Of a stretch of 64,000 nucleotides of DNA, positions 10,417 to 21,117 are shown piece after piece. The notes under the pieces were generated by a model that was not told the origin of the DNA, did no database searches, and saw nothing but the letters and a program-made list of their open reading frames with translations. Positions within the stretch are counted from its first letter, which is position 1; each line of letters begins with the position of its first letter. Source of the DNA: Gerris lacustris (taxonomy: Eukaryota > Arthropoda > Insecta > Hemiptera > Gerridae); contig OX578281.1 in assembly GCA_951217055.1 (NCBI GenBank), forward strand, positions 11,936,447 through 12,000,446, written 5' to 3'. The translations under genes were made by a program, and so were the position numbers.

Positions 10417-11050
10417 ATTTGCAGTTTAAAATAGTTAAGGAATTTTTTACTAAGAAACATAACGATGAAGCTAGACTAGAGTAAAGCAACTCACATTCTA
10501 GTATTGCTTCTTCGTAATATCATAATACATATATATTTTACTGTATTTAAGTGCATTTGGTATGTTTAATGCCGTCTGTATGTAATATAGTCTGTAAGGT
10601 TAAAGAAATATTTCTCTGATTATGAAAAATTGAAATGTTACAGCAGAAAACTATTATTTTTGTAGAAATGAACTCGTAATGGAATTTTCCAACCGAAAAA
10701 CTAACGTTTCTATTATTAAAAAAAAAAAAATTAAAAATCTATTTAGGGTAAATTTTATACACATTTGCTGTCTAAAATTGTTAAGGAAAATTGACTAAGA
10801 AACTGCATTTATGTGCTTGCTTCTTCGCATTATCATAATTTATATTCTTATAGTTTACTGCATTATTCTTATTTTTTTCTGCATTCACATTTAATGCCGT
10901 CTGTATGTAACGTTGCCTGTATGGTTAAAAAAGTATTTTTCTGATTACGTAAAAATTGAAATGTTACAGCAGAAAACTAAATAAACTCGTAATGGAATTT
11001 TCCAACCAAAAACTAACTTTTATATTATTTAAAAAAAAAAAATACAAAAA
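10417..11050 (+). repeat. Diverged tandem duplication of a 300-bp A-tailed unit
   Basis: Unit 1 (about 10430-10735) and unit 2 (about 10770-11050) share gttaaggaa, taatgccgtctgtatgtaa, tgaaatgttacagcagaaaa and ctcgtaatggaattttccaa in the same order. Each ends in an A tract. Divergence is considerable (indels throughout), so this is an old dimer, possibly of a retroposon. No coding. Confidence 0.65.
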
Positions 11051-11690
11051 ACATACAAAATAACGAGTAATTAATAAATTAATAATTCAATTTTATTTTA
11101 GTATTATGCACAAAACATAATAATAATAAAAAAATATAATGTCTTTTCTCTCTTCAAATCCTATCACGGGGTCAATTTCATCTAGATTTTCCCCTCTCAC
11201 TGTACTTCTTTTTTTTAGCTAATAATACGCTACCATCCTTATCTAGAAAATTACTAGAGCAATAAATCCCCCCCCCCCCTTTTTTTTCTTTAGAGGAAAA
11301 AAATCCCTTCGAATTACATCTTACTACTGTTAAAAAAGGGTATAGGAGGAGAAATTTCGAATTAGAAGCTTATTCAAATTAGAAAACTCTGGGAAGAGGA
11401 TGATATTTTTTTTTCATTTGCATTCTCCTCTTCCTTGCCTTTCCAACACTTTGCATAATTTTAATTTAATTCTGGAGAGAAAAATAGAGAGAGAGGAAAA
11501 AAATCTTTTACTTTATTTTTTTGTTATAGAGCCCTTCCTTGCATAAAGTAGCCCTATTTTTAATAAATGAAAAATCTTTTTCTCCGGTGGTATAAAGGTA
11601 AGGTGAGAAACGGATATGATCTTTTTGTGGGGTAAAGAATTTTTTTATTTTTTACAGAAATAATGTTACAAAAATGAAAAATTTAAGTGG
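11051..11690. other. AT-rich DNA with purine/pyrimidine tracts
   Basis: Contains a C tract of about 11 bases near 11269-11280 and several A- and T-rich stretches. No gene recognised. Confidence 0.4.
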
Positions 11691-11699
11691 AAGACTGAA

Positions 11700-12530
11700 A
11701 CCACGAGCATCGCTATTGGAACAAAGTCGACCTGTGTTAATTCTGGTCAGTGATTGGATGCCGTGATTACAGCTGAGAGAGAGAGAGAGCTAACTAACGA
11801 GCTTCAAGGAAAGCGTAGGCGTCGGTATATAAGGACGTCGATTTTCCGAATGAAAAGGCGAGTCAGTGAGAAAAGCGACTCAGCGAGTCAGCGAGTAAGC
11901 CAGTAAGCCAGTCAGTTCAGAGAAACACCTACCAGTTACTTCAACCTACCCACCTACCAGCAACCGACCTTCACCCTTTGGCCCTCGCCCTTTAGTCTTC
12001 ACCCTTGGTCTTCACCTTTTAGCCCTCTCTATCTCTCTCTGCACTTACTGCGCTCTCCACTCTCTGACCAGGTCACCTACCAGAACCTTGAAGTCTGACG
12101 AGTTGTTGTTCTTGCCTTTAACCTTCACCTCCCGACCGGAACTTCCCTGCGCATTCGTGCTTACCTAACCACTTCTCCACAGGAGACCGGGTGCTGTCCC
12201 TTGTGGGAATTTCTAGCACCAGGCGACCTGTGGTTAAGGTGGTAGGGACACTGGCCTGTCGGCATTGAGCGTCCTAACAGGATGAGTTACTGCGCTGGCC
12301 CCTGGCCATTTAGCGAGGTTCGTTTCAGACGACTCAAGCACTGAGTGAGGCTTAGCCAGGCCTTCAACCATAAACAGTCCTTTTCAGGACCACCAGTCAC
12401 ACATTTCGAGATACGACGCCGTATCAAGACTCAATTCCTACAGTAATATGGAGTTTTTACTAAATCTGGCCTTGTATGCAGTTAGGAATATAACTAATGA
12501 GAAATTATAATGAATAAAACCTTTATTATA
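11700..12530 (+). promoter_or_regulatory. GC-richer promoter-like island, possible LTR or 5' leader
   Basis: A clear composition change from the surroundings. A TATATAAG box lies at 11826-11833 after a GATTGG (inverted CCAAT) near 11755. About 30-85 bp downstream are repeated gagtcagygag / agtaagccagtaagccagtc units. Further on, 12376-12391 is a stem-loop resembling the histone mRNA 3' hairpin, and AATAAA occurs near 12514. No long open frame. TATA plus a downstream AATAAA would fit an LTR of a retrotransposon, but I could not find matching TG...CA ends with a target duplication. A host promoter is equally possible. Confidence 0.35.
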
Positions 12531-12584
12531 GACCCCCCTTATCATTGTATTTATGTTTCTACTCCGCAATCAATTTTCAAGGTC

Positions 12585-12800
12585 GAGGTCACAGGTTCGA
12601 TCCTGTTTCTTGGCACTTTATGTACATAGTTCGCAATTGATCAAAGAATATTTGCATAGGTGCTACAGTGTTGTTTTGAAGAGGCTCAACTCCATACAGG
12701 CCCCAAGTAAGAGGCCGAATTGCTTGGTTCAAAGCAGTGATTCGTCCTCCCCTTCCTACATCTAGCCCTAACGAGAATTTATAAATAATTGTTAATATAT
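12585..12800 (+). mobile_element. tRNA-derived SINE fragment
   Basis: The stretch ggtcacaggttcgatcctgt contains a perfect Pol III B box (GGTTCGATCC) inside a T-arm-like hairpin (cagg...cctg). No A box or acceptor stem precedes it, so it is not a tRNA gene. The following ~180 bp (ending ctagccctaacgagaattta) would be the SINE body. The 70-codon frame here is not a protein. Confidence 0.45.
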
Positions 12801-12822
12801 GAATAAAGGTAATTGTTTTACA

Positions 12823-13162
12823 TAAGCACTCCCTACACCCTTTTGTCTTAATAGTTATTCAGACAAAGGATCATATTGGAAGTGTAGAATATATTCCTTA
12901 GCCTAAATTACTATCAAGACATAGGATAACTATTAAGACAAAAGAATATTAAATATATGTTAAGAAAACTGTAGAACTCACGGTCCTACAGGTTTCTGTA
13001 TAAGATTTAGTCTTACACGTGTTAAGACTCGATTTTAAAATATCGTAATAAAACTGCCCCAGGAGTCTCAATGTCTTGGGGAGACCAACACACAAACCTT
13101 TGAGACTATTGTTGGGCAGACTATAATTCAGAACCAAGGGTGTGCTAAAGTAAATAAGTGCC
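12823..13162 (-). mobile_element. MITE family GCACTTWTTTACTTYAGCA, inverted copy
   Basis: Same landmarks as 2527-2867 in reverse: aaaactgccccaggagtctc, aatgtcttggggagaccaac, and the end tgtgctaaagtaaataagtg. The left end (agcactccctacaccc) is less well conserved. Confidence 0.7.
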
Positions 13163-14323
13163 AAAAAAGAAAGTAGGAAATTATAAATTGCTTTAAATGA
13201 ATGCAAAGATGAAATGGTGATAGTAAGGATACATTTTTTCCGTTGATGATAATGGTGATTTTTCTAAGTTATTTACTTAAAAACAAAACTCGTTGTATTA
13301 AAGAAAATAGCCGGAGGGAAGAAATGAGTTGGAGTGAACTAAAAGGAAGGTGAACCCTGTTTTTGTTTTTAGTAATTTTCATTGTCGATTTTCAACTTCA
13401 GTTTAAGTTTTCAAAATGAGAGGAAGTAGAAATGCTTTTCCTATTCGCGGTAAAGCTTGGAAAACTAGTATAATCCTTAAAACATATATTATCCTGTAAA
13501 GTTTTACAGTTCTTATAGCTTGCTCTTATCCAAGGAGTTAACCGAGAAATAAGACGAGAATAATATTTAAACATATATTATAATTAAGTTTAATGCAACA
13601 AGAGTTGACGTTTAGAATGGTTGTATAGTGTCGGAGAGAGAACCCGAAATGAAAGTTAGCTAAAGTTCAGACTTACTGAAATGTTCTTGAAATGGGTTTT
13701 CTTCTTCTCTTTGTTTGAGGTTAAGTTTTCTCCCTGGTTTCGTAGGTCCGGCCAAGCAATAACCAACAGAACACCTAAAACTTCTTGAGATGGTTTAAAG
13801 CACAGTAACGCTTCTTAAAAGAGAAACCTAAATAAGCTTAAAATTATAGTTAGATATGCTTGTTAGTATGAGGCAAAAGCTAAGTGTCAACCAAGTAAGT
13901 CTAATGTTAACTTAACGAGAACCAATAATAATTTAGCTTTCAACTAAGTTCTGACATCACCTCAGGCTCATAACAGTTTGCTTCTTGTTTCGAACAACTT
14001 TTGGCATTCACCTGTTTAATTAAATAATGAAAATGTTTATGTTTAGAATTGTGTTAATAGTCTGGATTGCAAGGTTAAATTTATATTACAATAAAAACAA
14101 TGAAAGTATTGGAAGAACAGATATTACCTGCAAGTAGCATGTAAATTATACATTAAATCTGATGGCGGAATAGTAGTGAAGTACTCTTTTACAATTTTAC
14201 CCACAATAACAGAAAGAAAGTGGTGAAAACATATATTAAACAAGTGAGAGAGAGGTAAAACAAAGGTGTGGAGAGTAACAAAGTAATAGAGGCGCTAACC
14301 CCCACATAAGCCTCATTGATATA
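13163..14323. other. AT-rich DNA without recognised gene
   Basis: No open frame with a recognisable domain, no tandem array, no RNA gene seen. Confidence 0.45.
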
Positions 14324-15190
14324 AGGTTTGTTCCAACCAATCAGTGTACCAGTGTACCGTTTACGGGATCGTGATAGGCATGCGCAAATGATAAAAGCCG
14401 TTCCAACCCAACTTGTGACAGTGTCCCGTACCGTCCTTCAAACTGTTCCAACCCGCGCAGGGATCATTAGCGAACCGTTCACTGTACGGTCCAAACAATC
14501 CTCCGACAATACCAGGTTTGTTCCAACCGAGCATTGTACCGTCCGCGGGATCGTCACCGGCATGCGCAGTAGATAAAAGCCGTTCCAAGCTGACTTGGGA
14601 CAGTGTTTCGTACCGTACACGAAACTGTTCCAACCCCGGCAGGGATCGTTTGCGAACCGTTCACTGTACGGTCCCAACGATCCTCTGACAATACCATGTA
14701 CTGGATTGTATGACATGCGCAGTTATGTCAATAATTACAAATATCAAGAGGAAGGTTTCCTAACTGTTAGGTTTCCTTAATGTTTTTAATACAGTGCGAA
14801 TAATAGTCCTAAACTCGTTCCAACCTGACATGATTTTATTACAGTACAATGTTAGCGCATGCGTATTAAAACCTGTCCTAAACGATTCCCGAACGATCCA
14901 CGGGACGATACAAAGGACGGTACAAATAGCGGGGTTGGAACAAACCTACCAAGTACTGGTTTGTGTGACATGCGCAGTTATATCAATCGTCACATTTCAA
15001 CATGAAGGTTCCCTAACTATTAGGTTTCCTTGAATGTTTTTGATACGATGAGAAATATAGTCCTAAACCCATTCCAACCTGACATGACATTATTACAGTA
15101 CAATTTTGGCGCATGCGTATAAAACCTGTCGTCAACGATTTGAGGGGACGATACAAAGGACGGTACAAATAGAGGGGTTGGAACAAACCT
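14324..15190. mobile_element. TIR element with duplicated left and right subterminal units (L-L-R-R)
   Basis: The ends are AGGTTTGTTCCAACC (14324-14338) and its exact inverse (15176-15190). The left sequence recurs at 14514-14528, giving two left units of about 190 bp (14324-14513, 14514-~14700). The right end recurs at 14933-14947, giving two right units of about 243 bp. Inside both ends are related 'ttgtaccgtcc...ggatcgt' stretches, so the terminal inverted similarity extends beyond 15 bp. The units contain many short inverted motifs (gcatgcgcag, cgatcctc). Open frames at 14328-15033 follow the repeats and have no family. Confidence 0.75.
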
Positions 15191-15280
15191 ATTGTTAATT
15201 TTTTTTGTATTTGAGAGAAGTTTTCTATATTTTAATGATAATAATATCTTCTCCATTTATATTTTAATAGCTATTTAATG

Positions 15281-16010
15281 ATTTTTACTACGTTTTTATT
15301 AGCTTGTTTTTCTAGTTTGTTTGTTTGTTTGTCCAGTACAAATCTTGCAATCGATTTTTAACCAACTTCCCGAATAGCTAGATATTTGAAACTTTTAGAA
15401 TAGCTCAGAACACGATGACAATGCAATATTTTAATACTTTTCACCATCTTTCAGCAGAATTTAATTGGTTTTCAGTCAATTTTGCTGTAAGGAAAGTTAG
15501 TTCAGAAAAAATCCGCAAGTTATTTTATTTGTTTTGACATGTCCCATATTTACAATCTTCATTTTGACGGGTTTCAATTTTTTTATTTTTTATTAAGAGA
15601 TTAACATTGAATGACAGCCAAAAAGGAAAAGTAAACAAAGAAATAAATTAATTGACGTGTGACAACCAGGTTTGTTTATACTTGTGTCCTAGGTATCGGT
15701 TTAAATTTTCTGAATCTGTACTTCTTTACTTGTACACATTTTTCTTTTTCTTCTCTTAATGTCCCTATACGGGGACTTATCAATGGCACGGTTTAGATTC
15801 GGTGTAGGCAAGATCCGTCGTACAAAGATTTCTCCTTTTATAGGTTTAAGATCAGCTCTCTAGATGATTGTCATTTATGTGAAGTAAATTAATTCGGAAC
15901 TATTTTTTTTTTTCACTAACATTATATTATAACAATGACAATTATATTATCAACAATACATATGATTCAACAGAAAATTTAAAAACGTATAGTATATAAA
16001 AAGTTCTTTT
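15281..16010 (+). repeat. Dispersed repeat X, copy A
   Basis: Shares with 23665-24235 and the inverted 26450-27110 a long colinear text: tttttactacgtttttatta, a GTTT run, gtacaaatctkgcaatcgat, cagaacacgatgacaatgca, catgtcccatatttac, and a short frame MARFRFGVGKIRRTKI (from 15782) ending SPFIGLRSAL and a stop. It ends near gtatataaaaagttctttt, where a 585-bp TIR element is inserted. Confidence 0.75.
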
Positions 16011-16595
16011 AGCGAATTTTCAAAGAAAATTACGCTATTGCAATGGTTTCAAAATTTTTGTAATGCGAATTTTAGAAAAGTTTTTCCATGGAAATCCGTT
16101 TTAGACCATTCTGAATCGATTACTAAAATTTAACACTTTTTTTTATGTATGTATGTATATATATATATATGTATATATGTATGTATATATGTGTCACTCC
16201 AGACGATATCTCCCCTTAGGATGCACTTAAAAATTTCAAACAAATTTTAAAATGTCAATAATATCAAAAGAATGGATGAGTTCGTTGGCCAGAATTTTTG
16301 GAGTTCATTTAGGGGTCAAATTTTTACAATTTAGGGTCAAAAATAGCATAAAAACGTGTTTTTTTCCATTTTACCCCCCTTTTATATGAAAATATGATAA
16401 AAGTGTACATAACAACAATTACTGTACTCTTAAAGAGCTTTCCAACGACATGCATCTTGAAGGGTAAATACGATTTTGACTTTTGTACCTCGTACCCCTG
16501 TGTACCAATTTTTTTTTCACCCATGCAAATCCTAAACCAAAATTTTCCTATATTATCATAAGCCAATAATACCCAGATTTCTTTGAAAATTCGCT
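16011..16595. mobile_element. 585-bp TIR element inserted at the end of repeat X copy A
   Basis: AGCGAATTTTCAAAGAAA at 16011 is matched by its inverse (tttctttgaaaattcgct) ending at 16595. The host repeat appears to break at ...aaagttctttt and resume at about 16620 with tttttatcttgtaattattt (compare ttttatcttgaaattattca at 24230). The right end carries about 25 bases more (cattaagccatggtgcatga) than the left, so the left terminus may be truncated. A TATG microsatellite lies at 16145-16192. No coding. Confidence 0.55.
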
Positions 16596-16759
16596 CATTA
16601 AGCCATGGTGCATGACTGGACTTTTTTATCTTGTAATTATTTAAATATTATATCAATTTATATTGAACATTTATTTAAACAATAATATAATTATACATTA
16701 ATAGTGTGGTAGTTGTTTGTAAAGGCATAATGTTGTGCTACGAATAGAATTGATCAAGT

Positions 16760-16830
16760 TCCAATTCACTTGATTGTTAGACATCAAAGCAAGTAACCGA
16801 GTTTCGGTGTCATTATCAAGGTTGTAGTCG
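16760..16830 (-). repeat. Penelope-like end motif, degenerate
   Basis: On the minus strand, caaccttgataatgacaccg then aaactcggtt matches the 'CCTGATGATGxCxxCGAAACG' wording at ends of Penelope-like elements. No protein remains. Confidence 0.3.
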
Positions 16831-16882
16831 ACATTCTGTGGCCACTCGCAATGTTTAGAGACATACACAGAGCAAGCCTTGT

Positions 16883-16916
16883 TGTGTAATGCAGTTTATT
16901 GAAACTGCATTACACA
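16883..16916. repeat. Perfect 15-bp hairpin
   Basis: tgtgtaatgcagttt, four-base loop attg, and the exact inverse. Isolated; function unknown. Confidence 0.8.
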
Positions 16917-17124
16917 GTGCATCAGGGAACTAGACAGGCATTCAATTTTCATAGAACACCTCATCTTGCACGGTAGATTGAGATAATACCAGGAGTAATG
17001 CTAATTTAGTGGGCCATCAATTTGTGGGTTATACTATGACTTCAATCGAACAAAATACCACAAGAGATGACATCCTATTATTGTCAGTGCCGGGGTTATA
17101 CATTTTTTAGTGCCTTTTCAGGTA

Positions 17125-17275
17125 CTTCTTTAGATTGTTACTCCCGTATGTTGTTTTAGAATAAAAATGACTGACTAAATAACTATTAAGACAAAGGGAT
17201 GTTTAGTCCAATGTACTTTGGGACAAAGGAATATCCCACTTTTGTTTTTATAAGGGGAGTAACAATCTAAAGAAG
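17125..17275 (+). mobile_element. Solo long-unit MITE (TIR CTTCTTTAGATTGTTACTCC)
   Basis: Begins ggtacttctttagattgtta and ends ggggagtaacaatctaaaga followed by ag. It matches the long unit of the composite MITE but has no neighbouring short unit. The internal text (aagggatgtttagtccaatg, gggacaaaggaatatcccac) is shared with the other copies. Confidence 0.75.
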
Positions 17276-17339
17276 TTCCCCTTTTCAAAGTAAGTACTAA
17301 GTTTCATATTATTTTACCTTATTTTATAACTTAAGTTTA

Positions 17340-17410
17340 AGTCTGTTACTTTGTAGATTATCTGAAGAAGGCTGTTTTAGAACAGCCAAACGGGTTAATT
17401 GCTATAAGTA

Positions 17411-17475
<65 letters not shown>
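17340..17475. repeat. Penelope-like end motif followed by poly-T
   Basis: ttatctgaagaaggctgttt then tagaacagccaaacgggtta has the CTGAAGA...GGCTGTT..AACAGCC..AAACG layout with an internal hairpin (ggctgttttagaacagcc), as at the end of Penelope-like retroelements. A T tract of about 65 bases follows from 17411. Confidence 0.45.
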
Positions 17476-17476
<1 letters not shown>

Positions 17477-17513
17477 TGAAGACGTTGTTTGGTTATTGAG
17501 CTACGCCTCTTTC

Positions 17514-17751
<238 letters not shown>

Positions 17752-17870
17752 TATCTCTTGGAGAAGAGAAGAGAAAGTAAGTAAATTTAGTGACATTGAG
17801 ACATAAGTATCTGGATAAAATGCATAATTTGTAGACAGAAAGTCACTGGTACATTGAAAGATTTCCAATA

Positions 17871-17901
<31 letters not shown>

Positions 17902-17956
17902 AAATCAAATTATAATTATTATTAACTACGGGAAACAGACAGAGAAAAAAAATACA

Positions 17957-18015
17957 CTCCAGCGCTGGGATTTGGACCACAGGCCTCTATATTTCCAGTA
18001 TAGCGCTCTAACCAA
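17957..18015 (-). mobile_element. tRNA-like SINE fragment
   Basis: On the minus strand, ttggttagagcgctatactg, then gaaatatagaggcctgtggt, then ccaaatcccagcgctggagt. This resembles a tRNA body with an A box (GGTTAGAGCGC) and a B box (GGTCCAAATCC). It lacks acceptor stem pairing, so it is a tRNA-derived relic and not a gene. AT microsatellites flank both sides. Confidence 0.5.
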
Positions 18016-18488
18016 TATATATATATATTATATTGGGTTTTCCTGATATATTCTATTTTTGTGTTTCGTATCTAACACCAATTTATTAATATAATGAAAT
18101 TCACTTACATACTATTCTATAAATCTGTATATTACCAACCTGTTTGTAATTATTCCAAAGTTGTCTTTTATTTGAATATTCATCAAGGAATAATTATCAT
18201 TTAAAGACTTGTACCTTTTCGTTTTATTCTAATTTATCTCAGGAAGGAATCATCGAGTCTAAGAATTCAGTGAATGTAGCAGAATAGCGTTAGAACAAGC
18301 TATAAATCTTTAGAAGACGGTTTAGCTCACTTCTTTCATATGTCTCATTGACAGATAAAAAAAACACTTTTTTTTTTAGATATATCTAAATTGGAAATAA
18401 TCCAATCACTAATCTTGTTCGAAGTTTTCATTTCTTTTATTTATGGCTCCTTCTTGCAATTAAAGGAGAATACATTAATAGTTGTAAT

Positions 18489-18735
18489 AGTACATTACAC
18501 GTCTAGTGCAGAAAGTAGCATTTTGCATGCGAGTGTGGAGTTTGCACCCGAGCGACAGCGAGGGGAGTAAAATCACACTCGCAAAGCAAAATGTAGTTGC
18601 GTACCGTACTTTATCTACGATTGTTGAATTTTAATATTAAATACAGAAAAAAATATTTAATAAACTTCCTGTATGTAAGTTCGTATTTCTCTTTTGATAA
18701 AGATGACATTGATTCATTAGTTTAATTTTGTTTAT
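18489..18735 (+). mobile_element. P-Q composite element, truncated copy
   Basis: Starts agtacattacacgtctagtg and contains the P hairpin (gcattttgcatgcgagtgtg ... caaagcaaaatg) with cccgagcgacagcgagggg in its loop, then the beginning of Q (ttatctacgattgttgaa). On the minus strand the start of the Q-encoded frame is still traceable (tgtcatctttatcaaaagag). Full copies lie at 53495-54068 and 62199-63347. Confidence 0.65.
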
Positions 18736-19176
18736 ATTCATTTACGCTTTTCATTAAGTATAAATTATGCTAAAAGTATACGATGCTAACTACTTATACA
18801 TGGCAGAGTTAGAAAAGAAACAAAATTAAAAGAATAACTATTTGTACTTAGCGGTGTTCAGGCAAAATTAAAAGGAAATCATTCATTTTTACTGGTCTTA
18901 TATTACTTTGCTTTGTAAGTTTCATCGCACATTTCCGTTTCCCCAATTTTGAACCACTTCCCGTGATTCAATCTTCCCCAAATTTTGCACATAGATAAAA
19001 CTAAGGTGAAGAATACAGAAACCAAAAAAACAAAAAATAAAAACAAAATGGCGTCAAATTTATTTGCTTTTTAAGTTTCATCGCACACCTATTACTCCAA
19101 TTTTGGACCACTTGCCGTCATTCAATCTTCCCCAAATTTTGCACAAATATACAAATAAGGTGAAGAATACAAAAAC

Positions 19177-19212
<36 letters not shown>

Positions 19213-20092
19213 GTCAAATTTATTTGCTTTTTAAGTTTCATCGCACACCTGTTACCCCAATTTTGAACCATTTTTCGTAATTTAATCTTCCCCAAATTGG
19301 CGTATAGATACTACTAAGATGAAGAATACAGAAACCAAAAAAAAAAAAAATAAAAAGGTTGAAAATAAGACCAGTTTTGAAAAATGGCATTTTTATATGA
19401 ATTATTTCATTGAAGCGAGCGTCTTGCAATAAATATGTATTGAATATTGAGAAAATAGTTAATCATGATAAGTTGATAGTTAAAGAGGATGGTTGTAGTA
19501 CAGGACTATTGGAACCAGGTTGGAAACAGGACTATTTCCTAACCCTCAAGCCTACTTAATTTAAAATATTATAAAATGTATCACTTCTCTAAACCAAAAT
19601 TTCTGCTTGTATCAGATGGAAATTTTACATGCCTGTTTCAATTGTAAAATGTCGGTAAAAACTTTGTTTCCTCTATGTCCTTTAAACATTTAGGTCCGCT
19701 TTAATAGTTTTAACCATCTTTATTAAATCATAGCGGTGTCGCTGTTAGTTTTACTACAAAATGCTATTTGAAAAAAGAATGTTTGTCTCATCGAATAGTT
19801 GATAATAGAATCTTTTCCAGTCCTAAAATTTCAATTTTACAATAGAAGCTTACGTTTATGCGAGCGTTACGCGCGAATGCTTGGACGGATAATGTTGTCC
19901 AATGAACTCACCCTGGGCATTGGTAATATGAACATGAGTACTAAATTTCAACGAAATCGGTCATGATTTACTTAAGTTATCGTCATCGGTTGATTTTGTG
20001 ACGGTCGTTTTTGTGACTGTCGTGTCTTTGGATTCACTCCCGGGCTCCAGACGCTGAAACGTGACATAAGGAACTTAGTTCCAAAAATATTA
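18736..20092 (-). repeat. Dispersed repeat G (GGAAC-hairpin family), copy interrupted by an insert
   Basis: Colinear with 36066-36845: cttatacatggcagagttag, gcgagcgtcttgcaataaat, and the end ggctccag...gtgacataaggaacttagtt with its GGAAC/GTTCC hairpin (20070-20082). Inside it, 18891-19387 is a foreign insert. Near the end is the caaatttcaacgaaatcggtc box shared with many repeats in the window. Non-coding. Confidence 0.65.
18891..19387. mobile_element. Insert with triplicated 155-bp unit and flanking 8-bp direct repeat
   Basis: The unit (aagtttcatcgcacacctgt ... aatcttccccaaattttgca ... gaatacagaaaccaaaaaaa ... tggcgtcaaatttatttgct) occurs three times (about 18918, 19071, 19232). Each unit carries an A-rich stretch of different length. 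Actggtctta at 18891-18900 is inverted at 19366-19375. The direct repeat cattttta occurs at 18884-18891 and 19388-19395 and could be a target duplication. The uninterrupted repeat at 36255 confirms that this is an insertion. Confidence 0.6.
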
Positions 20093-21114
20093 ATTAAAGT
20101 GAGTTTCCCATTCCGAAATATCGTGATTTTTTATTTATAGTTATAGTATACTTGTAATAAAATTAAAAGAAAATAATCGTATATTAAGTTAATATTATTT
20201 TATTTGAATAATGGTAAAACAAATGTTCTTTATGTCCGCTTAGCAGCGGGAAAGTACACATTTTTACCACATCAACGTGGTAAGTTTTTGCATGCTAAAT
20301 AATTTAATGTTACAATCTATTTTACTTCAAAAAAAGGTCTTAGTTACATTAATATTAACCTTAAAAAAAAAACGGGGGAAAATTGTATAAAAATAAGAAA
20401 CTAAACCGTAAAAAGGGTTTGATGTATAATGTTGCAATTAGGGGTGCCCTTTTTCCTTCTCTTTAAAATAAGGGCTATTTGTGCTTTTTTTTTAAGGGAA
20501 TAGATGGGAAAGGGGGGGAATTTTCCTCAGGCCCTCTTTCATAATTAACTTTGAGAGGAAAATTTATTTGAAACCGTTCGAGAATTCATTACTCAATTCC
20601 CGTAGAAACAAAGTCGACGAGAGGCAGAAAATACTGGGGAAAAAAAGGAGGGGGAGTTTGGATGTAGAAGAAGTCTTAGTAAAACAAATTTGGGCCCCCT
20701 CCTCGTTGCTGTCCAGTTGCCTTCACTCTATCCCCTCTCCTCATCCCACTTTTCCACTTCCACTTGACATTAACAAATTTGTTGCAGTAGATTTCTTTCT
20801 TGTTTTTAAACGTTATTTTACCCTTCAATTATTCATCGGGAGGGCAAGTAGGGAAGAGCCGCTTCAACGACCCAAATGAGATGAAAACATGAGCTAACAT
20901 TTTTCTATTTTTATTTTGATGATTTATAGGTCTGTTATAAGTTCCTTTTTTTCTGTATTAAAATAAGACATTGTAATGGAACATTTTAAGTAACTGTTCT
21001 ATTTTTCTAAGCATTTATCAATGTCTTTTTTTTAACCTGTCTTTTATACTTTTTAAATACTCCTCATTGTTATTCAATTTTTTTCATAGTCTGGTACAGT
21101 TTTGAGTATTATAT
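20093..21114. other. DNA without recognised gene
   Basis: Contains A- and T-tracts and a purine-rich stretch near 20450-20680. The frame 20568-20879 (+) starts MKPFENSLLNSRRNKVDERQ but resembles no family I know. Treated as chance. Confidence 0.35.
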
Positions 21115-21117
21115 ATA

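Noticed and set aside
11700..12530. Histone gene
   Set aside because: A histone-like stem-loop is present, but no histone fold coding was found in any frame upstream.
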